Of a stretch of DNA of 64,000 nucleotides, positions 47,301 to 49,941 are shown in pieces (position 1 is the stretch's first letter; each line of letters opens with the position of its first letter). Source of the DNA: Dallia pectoralis (taxonomy: Eukaryota > Chordata > Actinopteri > Esociformes > Umbridae); NCBI GenBank assembly GCA_029465975.1, contig CM055740.1:5436317-5500316 (forward strand), written 5' to 3'. Under the pieces are notes generated by a model, which was not told the origin of the DNA, did not search any database, and saw nothing but the letters and a program-made list of their open reading frames with translations. A program made the translations under genes and the position numbers.

Positions 47301-48837
47301 TGTGTATCTTAAGTTAACTATATTTAGGGTGAAATTACAAAACCAGGACTCAAGAGGGACAAGAAACTTTGTCTTAATGTTTAAATAAGTAAGAAAAATC
47401 TGCTTTGACTTGATTTTGTTGCAATTACTCAGAAAGGTTTTTGTAATTGTAAACTTTTTTCATTTCAAATAATATATTTCATATAATGACAGAAAATTTG
47501 ATTTTCATGTGCTGTAGCATATCTCTTCTTCAAGATCACTAAAAAGAGGGAATTAAACACAGATACATGGCCACATATCAAATGATCTGTGTTTTTTTGT
47601 CACAAGGTCAACTAAATAGCTATAACAATTATTAAAATTAGTTTTTAAGATTCTATTTATTCAGTTTTTCTCAGCTGATTCCAACAGGATACTAATAATG
47701 ATGGCCAACCAACGTTACAGTATAGTGGCTTAATGATGTTTACAGCAAGTGGGACACAAATTGTATGTGAATAATGTCAAAAGTACGTTTCATTGCATAA
47801 AACCAAAAAAAATTTGGGATTAATGGTAGATTTATATTTAGCTGCATAAAAAGCAAAAAATAACAAAGCTAGCTAAAAACATAATAAAAGCAGCCGTGTA
47901 AACAAATGAGGCGTCCCAGAGGAAAACATGTGTCCGTCTGCTCCATGCAGGAAGCCGAAGCAAAGTTCACTTCTCACAGGGAACATAAGGATGTGGTGAA
48001 ATCACCCCAAGGCTAAAAGCTAGTGCATACAGCTAGCATACGACTTGACTGTAAACAGCTAGCATAGAACTTCACTGTAAACAGCTAGCATAGGATTTGA
48101 CGGTAAACAGCTAGTCTAGAACATCACTGTAAACAGGTAGTCTAGGACATCTCTGTAAACAGCTAGCATAAGACCTGACTGTAAACAGCTAGTCTAGGAA
48201 ACAACTTTATCCAGCAGTCAGTATAAGACAATATTTTAAAGAGACAGTTTAGTAGTCATAGTAATGTTTTCTCCTGATGACAGTGGCCATACTCAGCAGG
48301 ATAATGCGGCCACCCACACCTCACGGTTCGTTCCAGAATGGTTTGCGGAACATGATAAAGAGATCAAGGCCTGGCCTCCAAATACGGTGCTTAAAAAATA
48401 TGCGGAAATCATATAAAATTGCATTTAGCTAAGAGAGCTGAGAGGAACTCTCCGTACTTGCCACACGTACATCTGTGACATGATACTTGTGAATCCATTG
48501 ACAGATTCAGTATACTCAAATGCCATCAGGACCAAAGTAAACCACTGAATAATTTCAGAAATATATCTCCTCTGTTGGCACTGGTTTTACAGGTGCTGCG
48601 ATCAAATAAACATGAATCAGATGTCGTGTTGCTACTATGTGCGCTGCTGTGGATGTTGGGAAATACAACTTACAATGGAATCCGAATGAACATAGCCAAT
48701 GTCTTCGATTCCCTTGATATTGATGATATCCACCTCTTTCTCTAATCCAGGGATGTGGCTGGACCTCTCGTTCTTCGGCATGGCTCGGACAGGCTGTCCC
48801 AATACGTCTGTGTCCTCCTGGTTCTGGTGGGCTTTAC
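758..48837 (-). CDS. ano1: anoctamin-1 (TMEM16A) calcium-activated chloride channel gene, 22 exons, 3' end outside window
   Basis: Spliced minus-strand gene. Joining the 22 exons listed separately gives one open frame of about 792 codons from ATG 48779-48781 to a phase-1 donor at 758. ANO1 is a homodimeric plasma-membrane chloride channel opened by cytosolic calcium and voltage. The order seen is: N-terminal cytosolic dimerisation domain (exons 1-9), TM1 (exon 10), cysteine-rich extracellular loop (exon 11), TM2 (exons 11-12), first intracellular loop with acidic EEEE cluster (exons 12-15), TM3-TM5 (exons 16-18), TM6 (exon 20), TM7 (exons 21-22) and start of TM8 (exon 22). The calcium ligands known from mouse ANO1 are all present: N and E of NNLFE, both E of PEYMEM, E and D of EIRLD. 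ANO1 rather than ANO2 is indicated by HWKRRQMRLNYEWDLTGFE, DHPRAEYE, NKWKQ and LEPFAGLTPEYMEM. Teleosts commonly have ano1a and ano1b; I cannot tell which this is. The last roughly 170 residues are missing because the window ends. Confidence 0.95.
1375..2320. repeat. polypurine minisatellite, 18-bp unit (GGGTAGGGAGGAAGAGGA)
   Basis: About 930 bp of nearly pure purine on the plus strand, built from an 18-bp unit with GGGG(T/C)A-GGGAGGAAGAGGAGA variants; later copies are 12-24 bp. The sense strand of ano1 is therefore polypyrimidine here. Such tracts can adopt triplex (H-DNA) or G-rich structures. The long open frames across it are products of the repeat. Confidence 0.95.
2615..2795. repeat. 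36-bp minisatellite, 5 copies
   Basis: ACAACC recurs at 2615, 2651, 2687, 2723 and 2759, an exact 36-bp period. The last two copies form a diverged subtype (ACAACCTCATAAAACC). Confidence 0.93.
2813..2916. repeat. (CA)n microsatellite
   Basis: About 50 CA units, interrupted once by CCCC near 2893. Confidence 0.97.
3304..3727. repeat. 11-bp minisatellite TACATACATGK
   Basis: About 38 tandem copies of an 11-bp unit that differ at one position (ATGG or ATGT). Because 11 is not a multiple of 3, all three plus frames stay open. These frames are not genes. Confidence 0.96.
3728..4947 (-). other. ano1: ano1 intron 21, unique part
   Basis: Non-repetitive intron sequence with a purine-rich patch at 3820-4050. 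No exon or transposon recognised. Confidence 0.6.
4948..4993. repeat. (CA)n directly after the exon 21 donor
   Basis: On the sense strand the donor gtaagt is followed immediately by a (GT)n run of about 20 units with two interruptions. Confidence 0.93.
4997..5139 (-). CDS. ano1: ano1 exon 21, TM6-TM7 loop and start of TM7
   Basis: The exon is 143 nt, phase 2 in and phase 1 out. It encodes KLKKLIRYIKSKRRSFQEEE, a charged cytosolic stretch, then LQRYETDHFLEPFAGLTPEY and MEM. The two E of PEYMEM are calcium ligands (E702 and E705 in mouse numbering). The donor gtaagt runs straight into a (GT)n tract. The upstream intron is almost wholly minisatellite. Confidence 0.97.
5200..6123. repeat. 18-bp minisatellite in 160-bp higher-order units filling a whole intron
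   Basis: The basic 18-bp unit is AGTCACAGTCAGGGACAG, with variants GGTACAG, AGAGAGAG and AGACAG. Identical variant strings recur every 160 bp (eight 18-mers plus one 16-mer), which shows higher-order amplification. It occupies about 90% of the intron between exons 20 and 21. Confidence 0.95.
6171..6271 (-). CDS. ano1: ano1 exon 20, TM6 with calcium ligands
   Basis: The exon is 101 nt, phase 0 in and phase 2 out (acceptor ctcaacag, donor gtgagt). It encodes CAHGGCLMELCIQLSITMLG then KQLIQNNLFEIGV. The N and E of NNLFE correspond to the TM6 calcium-coordinating residues of mouse ANO1 (N650, E654). Confidence 0.97.
6421..6478 (-). CDS. ano1: ano1 exon 19, LVGRPGSYLYVFESYRMEE
   Basis: The exon is 58 nt, completing a split arginine and encoding LVGRPGSYLYVFESYRMEE, the conserved TM5-TM6 linker. 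Acceptor cttgcag, donor gtaacc, phase 0 out. Confidence 0.97.
6857..6968 (-). CDS. ano1: ano1 exon 18, EVPKT...TM5
   Basis: The exon is 112 nt, phase 1 in and phase 2 out (acceptor cccctcag, donor gtgagt). It encodes EVPKTDKSFEERLIFKTFIL then KFVNAFTPIIYIAFFRG, covering TM5 and part of the pore wall. A 20-bp minisatellite begins about 15 bp upstream of the acceptor. Confidence 0.97.
6983..7330. repeat. 20-bp minisatellite ACATTCACAGACGTTAAAAT
   Basis: About 17 copies of a 20-bp unit, some diverged or shortened (ATAATCACCTTTAAATAC). It starts about 15 bp upstream, in the sense direction, of the exon 18 acceptor. Confidence 0.94.
7331..8079 (-). other. ano1: ano1 intron 17, unique part
   Basis: Non-repetitive sequence after the 20-bp minisatellite. 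Nothing recognised. Confidence 0.6.
8080..8281 (-). CDS. ano1: ano1 exon 17, TM3-TM4
   Basis: The exon is 202 nt, phase 0 in and phase 1 out (acceptor ctctgtcag, donor gtacgt). It encodes IGVTFAIVFGVILYRIST, a 20-residue linker, and TAAIINLVVILILDEVYGAV then ARWLTVL. These are the end of TM3 and all of TM4, strongly conserved in anoctamins 1 and 2. Confidence 0.97.
8634..8708 (-). CDS. ano1: ano1 exon 16, start of TM3
   Basis: The exon has 25 codons, phase 0 at both ends. It encodes AEKEKLTCRDRFPAYMTNLV then MMLLM. I chose the acceptor ttaaag over the nearby ggcag because only the former keeps the frame and gives the same spacing as mammalian KLTDKVKLTWRDRFPAY. Donor gtgagt. Confidence 0.92.
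8709..9550 (-). other. ano1: ano1 intron 15, unique part
   Basis: Non-repetitive sequence, GC-richer than most introns here. A 90-codon plus-strand frame (8768-9040) has no recognisable features. Confidence 0.55.
9551..9658. repeat. interrupted (GT)n microsatellite
   Basis: GT tract with GAGCGTGTGCG and GAGTGTGAG interruptions, about 40 bp downstream (sense) of the optional exon 15 donor. Confidence 0.95.
9699..9776 (-). CDS. ano1: ano1 exon 15, 26-codon alternative segment d equivalent
   Basis: The exon has exactly 26 codons, phase 0 at both ends. It encodes RPTEPAEETTNKWKQTVQSA then MAGLKL. Mammalian ANO1 segment d is also 26 residues and shares NKWKQ and AMAG.KL, so this is the same optional exon. 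Acceptor atgccag, and a weak donor gtacta. An interrupted (GT)n tract lies about 40 bp downstream. Confidence 0.9.
10137..10208 (-). CDS. ano1: ano1 exon 14, DHPRAEYE...KSLKKE
   Basis: The exon has 24 codons, phase 0 at both ends (acceptor cctcag, donor gtaccg). It encodes DHPRAEYEFQVMQKSLKKEH plus QTQK, matching the ANO1 first intracellular loop. Confidence 0.96.
10678..11312. repeat. GA-rich complex repeat
   Basis: Purine-rich array of GAGA runs with GAT, GAC and GTA spacers. A higher-order block containing GAGAGTGGGAAAGAYACAGA recurs near 10853, 10982 and 11104. Confidence 0.93.
11651..11662 (-). CDS. ano1: ano1 exon 13, 12-nt microexon (segment c equivalent, EELK)
   Basis: Between the exons ending FEEEE and beginning DHPRAEYE there is an in-phase 12-base block GAAGAGCTGAAG. 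It is flanked by cctacag on the 5' side and gtttga on the 3' side of the sense strand. It encodes EELK. Mammalian ANO1 has a 4-residue alternative exon, EAVK (segment c), at exactly this place. The match in position, length, phase and residues supports a real microexon. The donor (gtttga) is weak, in keeping with alternative use. Confidence 0.8.
11918..12000 (-). CDS. ano1: ano1 exon 12, end of TM2 and acidic loop
   Basis: The exon is 83 nt, phase 1 in and phase 0 out (acceptor gttgtgcag, donor gtcggt). It encodes AAMFMEHWKRRQMRLNYEWD then LTGFEEEE. In mammals the acidic EEEE run in the first intracellular loop takes part in calcium and voltage gating. Confidence 0.97.
12583..12738. repeat. 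roughly 56-bp tandem repeat, 3 copies
   Basis: GACTACTGAGTAAAACAGTA recurs at 12630 and 12686, with an earlier diverged copy. The last copy is truncated after ATCATACT. Confidence 0.85.
13175..13685. mobile_element. 511-bp foldback element with 201-bp terminal inverted repeats
   Basis: Left arm 13175-13375 and right arm 13485-13685 are reverse complements of equal length. I spotted only two mismatches. The 109-bp centre contains a partial direct duplication of a TTTTTGCTCTC...TTTGCAGTTGCG block. The right arm starts inside a 30-bp perfect palindrome centred on CCATGG. GTACGT flanks both ends (13169-13174 and 13686-13691) and may be a 6-bp target-site duplication. No transposase is encoded, so this is a non-autonomous MITE or foldback-type insertion in an ano1 intron. 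The family is not identified. Confidence 0.85.
13900..14265. repeat. degenerate purine-rich AGACAGA tract
   Basis: Imperfect AGAGA, GACAGA and GAAAGA runs; a decayed simple repeat with no clear unit. Confidence 0.6.
14649..14809 (-). CDS. ano1: ano1 exon 11, cysteine-rich extracellular loop and start of TM2
   Basis: This 161-nt exon encodes SMEICHPRNNITMCPLCDRA and CSYWKLKEACGTARASHLFD, then NPATVFFSIFMALW. The extracellular TM1-TM2 loop keeps five cysteines and an N-glycosylation sequon (NIT). The donor is gtaaga. The acceptor is odd: the TAG is preceded directly by about 43 TG dinucleotides and not by pyrimidines. Phase is 2 in and 1 out, so skipping this exon would shift the frame. Confidence 0.97.
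14812..14975. repeat. (CA)n next to the exon 11 acceptor
   Basis: Uninterrupted CA from 14812 to 14898 (about 43 units), then an interrupted stretch with CATA and ATAAACAC. In the sense transcript this is (UG)43 followed at once by UAG and exon 11. Confidence 0.97.
14976..16119 (-). other. ano1: ano1 intron 10, unique part
   Basis: Non-repetitive sequence between the CA tract and the 39-bp minisatellite. A 109-codon plus-strand frame (15282-15611) has no recognisable features. Confidence 0.55.
16120..16540. repeat. 39-bp minisatellite abutting the exon 10 donor
   Basis: About 10.5 copies of a 39-bp unit containing GTCCCGGATTWTAAAA and GGCTGTAAACGGCTGCCTC. Copies nearest the exon are one subtype (ATTATAAAACAGG), and the distal ones alternate with ATTTTAAAATAGG. 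Confidence 0.95.
16545..16679 (-). CDS. ano1: ano1 exon 10, KYFGEKIGLYF and TM1
   Basis: The exon is 135 nt, phase 2 in and phase 2 out (acceptor tatgcag, donor gttagc). It encodes KYFGEKIGLYFAWLGLYTQM followed by the hydrophobic LIPASLVGVIVFLYGCAT, which is transmembrane segment 1. The intronic 39-bp minisatellite starts within about 10 bases of the donor. Confidence 0.97.
16772..17135. repeat. pentanucleotide repeat ACATY
   Basis: Runs of ACATT and ACATC over about 360 bp, with a duplicated block of about 140 bp (CATTACAATACATTATATTA appears twice). Confidence 0.94.
17690..17754 (-). CDS. ano1: ano1 exon 9, LLYEEW...YKYQPI
   Basis: The exon is 65 nt, phase 0 in and phase 2 out (acceptor gtttcag, donor gtgagt). 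It encodes LLYEEWASYSVFYKYQPIGL plus V and a split arginine, the conserved pre-TM1 segment. A 34-bp minisatellite ends about 60 bp upstream of the acceptor, where the branch point is expected. Confidence 0.96.
17803..18795. repeat. 34-bp minisatellite, about 29 copies
   Basis: The unit is TGTCCCCATACTGTTGGTAC followed by TCCCCACAGATAGT, with ACAGATAG or ACATATAG and GGTACT or GGCACT variants. It has no stop codon in any minus frame, which produces three overlapping spurious frames of more than 320 codons. Confidence 0.96.
18830..19203. repeat. CATACACACACAT-type imperfect repeat
   Basis: CA-rich array of CATCATACACACA and CCAAATCATACAC units directly next to the 34-bp minisatellite. Confidence 0.92.
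19676..20160. repeat. 28-bp minisatellite, about 17 copies
   Basis: The unit is CAGTGTTCAGTATTGGGCAG followed by CTGGGACA, with GGGGAGCTGAGA variants. The period is 28 bp. Confidence 0.95.
20459..20578. repeat. CA-rich microsatellite with CAGAGACG interruptions
   Basis: Several CA runs separated by GAGATG, GAGACG, TGCATG and GCGCGC. Confidence 0.93.
20985..21715. repeat. 15-bp-derived minisatellite in 70-bp higher-order units
   Basis: CAGAGAGTTCTACC subunits alternate with TGTACCTGGAGTGTACAACC. TGTACCTGGA occurs at 21271 and 21341, giving a 70-bp higher-order period. Earlier copies are shorter. Confidence 0.94.
22558..22627. repeat. (CT)n microsatellite
   Basis: About 33 perfect CT units inside a wider pyrimidine-rich stretch (22460-22630). 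Confidence 0.96.
23838..24320. repeat. 36-bp minisatellite, about 13 copies
   Basis: The unit is AGCTAACAGGAATGTCTGTT followed by TGAATCAGAYGGACGT. The period of 36 keeps one frame open on each strand; this is not coding. Confidence 0.95.
24832..24873 (-). CDS. ano1: ano1 exon 8, 14-codon exon GDVDGENVEPNDRK
   Basis: A short exon of exactly 14 codons, phase 0 on both sides (acceptor gttttgcag, donor gtgagt). It encodes GDVDGENVEPNDRK, which bridges PLHD of exon 7 and LLYEEW of exon 9 as in mammalian ANO1. Confidence 0.95.
25050..25736. repeat. 41-bp minisatellite with 35-bp variants
   Basis: The unit is ACAGCMCTGAGCRGGTGAAC followed by TGACTCCCATCTCTATACAAT. Some copies lack TCTATA and are 35 bp. 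About 17 copies, 95 bp downstream (sense) of exon 7. Confidence 0.95.
25831..25886 (-). CDS. ano1: ano1 exon 7, GITSLL...AAYPLHD
   Basis: This 56-nt exon completes the split glycine and encodes ITSLLGNGVYTAAYPLHD, an anoctamin hallmark. Acceptor cctacag, donor gtgagc, leaving in phase 0. A 41-bp minisatellite begins about 95 bp downstream in the intron. Confidence 0.97.
26741..27075. repeat. 40-bp minisatellite, left part split by Rex3
   Basis: About 8 copies of GCATATGATTGGTTCTGTGA followed by TCATGCTGTAATATTAGCAG. The array stops inside a unit at GGTTCT, where Rex3 begins, and resumes at 30436. Confidence 0.96.
27076..30435 (+). mobile_element. Rex3: Rex3 (RTE-clade) non-LTR retrotransposon, near full length
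   Basis: A 3.36-kb insertion, antisense to ano1, in the intron between exons 7 and 6. The 5' part encodes an APE endonuclease (LALGTWNVTSL, GDFNAHVGNDGDTW, STDHHLVVSW). The rest encodes a reverse transcriptase (KAPGTDEIRPEML, NYRGITLLSLPGKVY, QCGFRPGRGTTDQL, VGLRQGCALSPILFVIFMD, LLFADDVVLM) and a C-terminal RWRDYISTLAWERLG region. The bases around WQTGVVV (near 29072) and GLRQGCALSP (near 29515) match published teleost Rex3 PCR primer sites as I remember them. It ends in a (GATGA)n-like tail. ATGATTGGTTCT occurs on both sides (27064-27075 and 30436-30447), consistent with a target-site duplication. Confidence 0.93.
27216..30415 (+). pseudogene. Rex3 endonuclease-reverse transcriptase ORF with three frameshifts
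   Basis: The polyprotein frame shifts by one base at the T8 run near 28019-28026 (frame ending VLVMDCL, resuming at LDFCASHGLSITN). It shifts again near 29370-29377 (DRVPRDL resuming at LWEVLREYGVRG) and near 29585-29600 (SHGG resuming at FPFGGLMVTSLLFADD). Between the shifts the reading frames are open with no stop codons. The copy is therefore inactive as it reads, but recently so. The T8 site could also be an assembly error. Confidence 0.85.
30436..30982. repeat. 40-bp minisatellite, right part split by Rex3
   Basis: About 13.5 further copies of the same 40-bp unit as 26741-27075, ending in ATCATACTGTAACA. Variants are ATGATGGGT or ATGATTGGT, CATACTG or CATGCTG, and AACATTAG or AATATTAG. 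Confidence 0.96.
31000..31120. repeat. CA- and C-rich simple sequence
   Basis: ACACCCCCACACACCC and a (CA)13 run at about 31090-31109. Confidence 0.7.
31560..32135. mobile_element. degenerate interspersed repeat of a common teleost type
   Basis: It begins with AAGTCATGTTTATTTGTATG...CACATTTTCATACACGAGGC and later has TCATTTAGTTGCTCGTAAAC...GGCGTGATGTGCTCAAC. This resembles a widespread fish repeat as I remember it. It is heavily decayed, and I cannot assign a class. Confidence 0.45.
32278..32812. repeat. (CTCTCTGYCT)n pyrimidine-rich repeat
   Basis: About 535 bp of CTCTCTGTCTCTCTGCCT variants, almost purely pyrimidine plus G on the plus strand. Confidence 0.95.
32937..32988 (-). CDS. ano1: ano1 exon 6, VFEILKRTKCTKAKYSM
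   Basis: The exon is 52 nt, phase 0 in and phase 1 out (acceptor tttatcag, donor gtaagt). It encodes VFEILKRTKCTKAKYSM plus the first base of a glycine codon, equivalent to the conserved YEILKRT...KAKYSMG stretch. The next intron (25887-32936) contains the Rex3 insertion. Confidence 0.96.
33358..33412 (-). CDS. ano1: ano1 exon 5, FDLSDRESFFDSKTR
   Basis: This 55-nt exon completes a leucine codon split across the junction (CT|G) and then reads FDLSDRESFFDSKTRASI, near-identical to vertebrate ANO1. Acceptor ttttgtag, donor gtgagt, leaving in phase 0. Confidence 0.96.
34698..34997. repeat. 11-bp minisatellite TACACAGTGAA
   Basis: About 27 imperfect copies, with CAGCGAA, CAGCAAA and CAGAGACC variants, ending about 40 bp from the exon 4 donor. 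Confidence 0.93.
35036..35187 (-). CDS. ano1: ano1 exon 4, PFSREKQHL-type block
   Basis: The exon is 152 nt, entering in phase 0 and leaving in phase 2 (acceptor ctgtgttag, donor gtaagt). It encodes VYEVKKSTGVGAKIHTLLSK and later NVKHLSYAFSREKQHL, which matches the ANO1 segment LSYPFSREKQHL. The donor lies about 40 bp from an 11-bp minisatellite (34700-34995). Confidence 0.95.
35347..35445 (-). CDS. ano1: ano1 exon 3, GVGFVKIHAPW block
   Basis: The exon has 33 codons, phase 0 at both ends (acceptor ctcctcag, donor gtcagt, a less common +3 C). It encodes TKTPGVGFVKIHAPWHVLCR and then EAEFMKLKMPTKK, one of the most conserved N-terminal segments in ANO1 and ANO2. Confidence 0.97.
36588..37068. 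repeat. 33-bp minisatellite, about 14 copies
   Basis: The unit is GTGTCCTAGTCACTAGTGAA followed by CAGACCTTACCAC, mostly over 95% identical between copies. The core TAGTCACTAGTGA contains the palindrome TCACTAGTGA. Confidence 0.96.
37146..37292. repeat. CAGTCAGAGRACARAA short tandem repeat
   Basis: About nine copies of a 16-18-bp purine-rich unit. Confidence 0.9.
37722..38168. repeat. (GTCTGTCTCTATCT)n repeat, interrupted
   Basis: GTCT- and CTAT-rich array, interrupted at about 37806-37878 by a non-repeat insert (listed separately). Confidence 0.94.
37806..37878 (+). mobile_element. 73-bp fragment of a teleost interspersed repeat inside the GTCT array
   Basis: GGTAAATGCTGCGC, TTTATATAGCGCTTTTATCC and AAAGCGCTTTACAGATC resemble a very common fish repeat as I remember it. 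Both flanks are GTCT repeat, so the fragment either inserted into the array or seeded it. Confidence 0.5.
38393..38933. repeat. 24-bp minisatellite ACCACAAGACTACTGAAGAC..., about 22 copies
   Basis: An exact 24-bp unit (ACCACAAGACTACTGAAGAC plus TAAC). A higher-order pattern of ACTACTGAA, ACTTCTGAA and ATCAC...ACTACTAAA variants recurs about every 115-120 bp in the second half. Confidence 0.96.
39444..39806 (-). CDS. ano1: ano1 exon 2, N-terminal cytosolic domain
   Basis: The exon is 363 nt, exactly 121 codons, phase 0 at both ends (acceptor ccctcag, donor gtgagt). Recognisable anoctamin N-terminal blocks are LLNSL, HGLYFQDGERRVDYILTYH, and DYHEDDKRFRRDEFEGNL followed by LDLEKDED. The central 40 or so residues, rich in R, P, Q and S, are poorly conserved in the family and here run SSRSHRHPS to VAPQDQNV. 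This is the largest exon in the window and GC-rich compared with flanking introns. Confidence 0.96.
40588..40802. repeat. 19-bp minisatellite GTACTGCATTTTGTATTGT
   Basis: About 11 copies; the last six are nearly identical. Confidence 0.95.
41293..41352. repeat. (GT)n microsatellite
   Basis: About 29 perfect GT units. Confidence 0.97.
41353..43059 (-). other. ano1: ano1 intron 1, unique part
   Basis: AT-rich intron sequence without recognisable exons or repeats. Confidence 0.55.
43060..43680 (+). mobile_element. Tc1/mariner-like transposon relic (copy 1)
   Basis: The plus strand reads VLLWPPHSPHYNPIEHLWNV, a Tc1-type catalytic-region motif in which the usual D of SPDLNP is replaced (SPHYNP). 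It ends with CATAATGTTTTGGCTCATCT, like the terminal sequence of a widespread fish Tc1-like family as I remember it. Upstream blocks (GGAGCATCTCTGAAATGGCA, ACCAACAGAAGGTC) also fit. It is frameshifted and lacks a clear left terminal repeat; a dead copy. Confidence 0.75.
44570..44930 (+). mobile_element. Tc1-like transposon relic of a second type
   Basis: AAGCATGGTGGGGGCAATGT, TGGTCTGGGGGTGCTTTGGT, CAGTCACCGGATCTCAACCC and GTACGTAAGAAGTGCCCATC are characteristic Tc1-like transposase coding stretches (VMVWGCFGG, SPDLNP, VRKKCPSSQS). It has internal deletions and several frameshifts. Confidence 0.75.
44937..45072. repeat. 66-bp tandem duplication
   Basis: GGTGGACMTCAGTACACGTG to ATGCTGATTARCATGGTGGA is repeated at 44937 and 45003 with only a few mismatches. 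Confidence 0.9.
45073..48007 (-). other. ano1: ano1 intron 1, 5' part
   Basis: About 2.9 kb of mostly unique AT-rich intron. A 123-codon minus frame (45435-45806) has no recognisable motif. The only simple repeat is the CT run at 45865-45917. Confidence 0.55.
45865..45917. repeat. (CT)n-rich microsatellite
   Basis: CTCTCT runs with CCTG and CGCG interruptions. Confidence 0.85.
48008..48198. repeat. about 26-bp minisatellite, 7 copies
   Basis: ACTGTAAACAGCTAGCATAG followed by AACTTC, with GTCTAG and AGGACAT variants. Confidence 0.88.
48265..48395 (+). mobile_element. Tc1-like relic, second fragment of the 43-kb family
   Basis: GACAGTGGCCATACTCAGCA, GGATAATGCGGCCA and AGAATGGTTTGCGGAACATG parallel the same region of the copy at 43400-43500. 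Only about 130 bp survive, 280 bp downstream (sense) of the exon 1 donor. Confidence 0.65.
48674..48837 (-). CDS. ano1: ano1 coding exon 1 (first seen), with likely start codon
   Basis: The exon ends at donor ATT|gtaagt and begins after acceptor tctccccag. It encodes the N-terminal motif VDIINIKGIEDIGY, which aligns with the start of mammalian ANO1. The ATG at 48779-48781 gives a leader MPKNERSSHIPGLEKEVDII of the same length as the human short N-terminus, so I chose it as the start. The frame stays open upstream to the acceptor for a further 18 codons. An upstream 5' UTR exon, or a longer N-terminal isoform, must therefore exist. The end is phase 0 and joins LLNSL of the next exon. Confidence 0.88.
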
Positions 48838-49304
48838 CTGGGGAGACAGAGAGCGAAAGAACACGTCTTAAGTCTCAAGACAACCGTGTTGGGTGAGTTT
48901 AAAAAAGAAAGGATTAGGTGAAATTAAACACGTCCAACAACGTGTGTCTGTTGTTTATGTCTGTTTCTTGAGTGGTGGAGGTGACTGAGGTCTCCAGGCA
49001 GTTTTACCAAGGTGGCGCTAAAAGACAAATTGTACATTGTTGGACCAAAACTCAGTGTTGAATGTGACATAGTTCTGTTGCGTAATGTACACACAGCTCC
49101 ACATATTTCTGTGCAACGCCGATGCTGATTCATCAGAAAAGCCTCTCATATTGTTTTCTTTTAGGAAGTATGCAAACATTTCTAACTATATGCCAAAAAT
49201 GGTTTATTAACGTGCTTTATTATAAATATCAGATATAGCGTTTTGGTCATACACATGGTCAATTGGGTTTTTCGGTTGGAAGGTCATTGCTTGAGAACGT
49301 TCTG

Positions 49305-49485
49305 GAAGTTTCAACCGTCGTGGAAGTTTCAAATGTCCTGGAAGTTTCAAACGTCCTGGAAGTTTCAAATGTCCTGGAAGTTTCAAATGTCCTGGAAGTT
49401 TCAAACATCCTGGAAGTTGCAAATGTCCTGGAAGTTTCAAACGTCCTGGAAGTTTCAAATGTCCTGGAAGTTTCAAAATAAATTG
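49305..49485. repeat. 18-bp minisatellite TGGAAGTTTCAAATGTCC
   Basis: About 10 copies with ACGTCC, ACATCC and TTGCAA variants, 0.5 kb upstream (sense) of exon 1. Confidence 0.95.
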
Positions 49486-49941
49486 GTTCGCACTGTGAGC
49501 CATTTTAGGTGTAAACTCTCTTATGCACTTTGTCTCCTTATACTTACAAACAAGATGAATATCTTCTATGTGACTTATGGTTGCACTTATGTTATTGCAA
49601 TAACGCTAAAATACACATTTAGACATCAATTACTGTAACACATTTTTAATTGGGATTTCTGGATATCAAAATCTAAAAGGGACCAAAGTCACAGCCTCCA
49701 AGTTCAGTTGAGGAAATCTACAAGTATCACAAAGGGCTGTGCAAATTGGGTCCGCATTGTCCAAGGTTGACAGGTATTTGAGAGCATTGCCTTGTCTCTT
49801 TGCCTTAATGACTCTACAGCGGGTTGGATGTCGTATACACCCTCCACCAAGCGCATAGCTCTCAAATTATACTTCCTGGTTGAGTGATAAAGCCATGCAT
49901 TAGAGGACCAAGTCTTAATGTTCAACTCTCCTGAATTGCAA

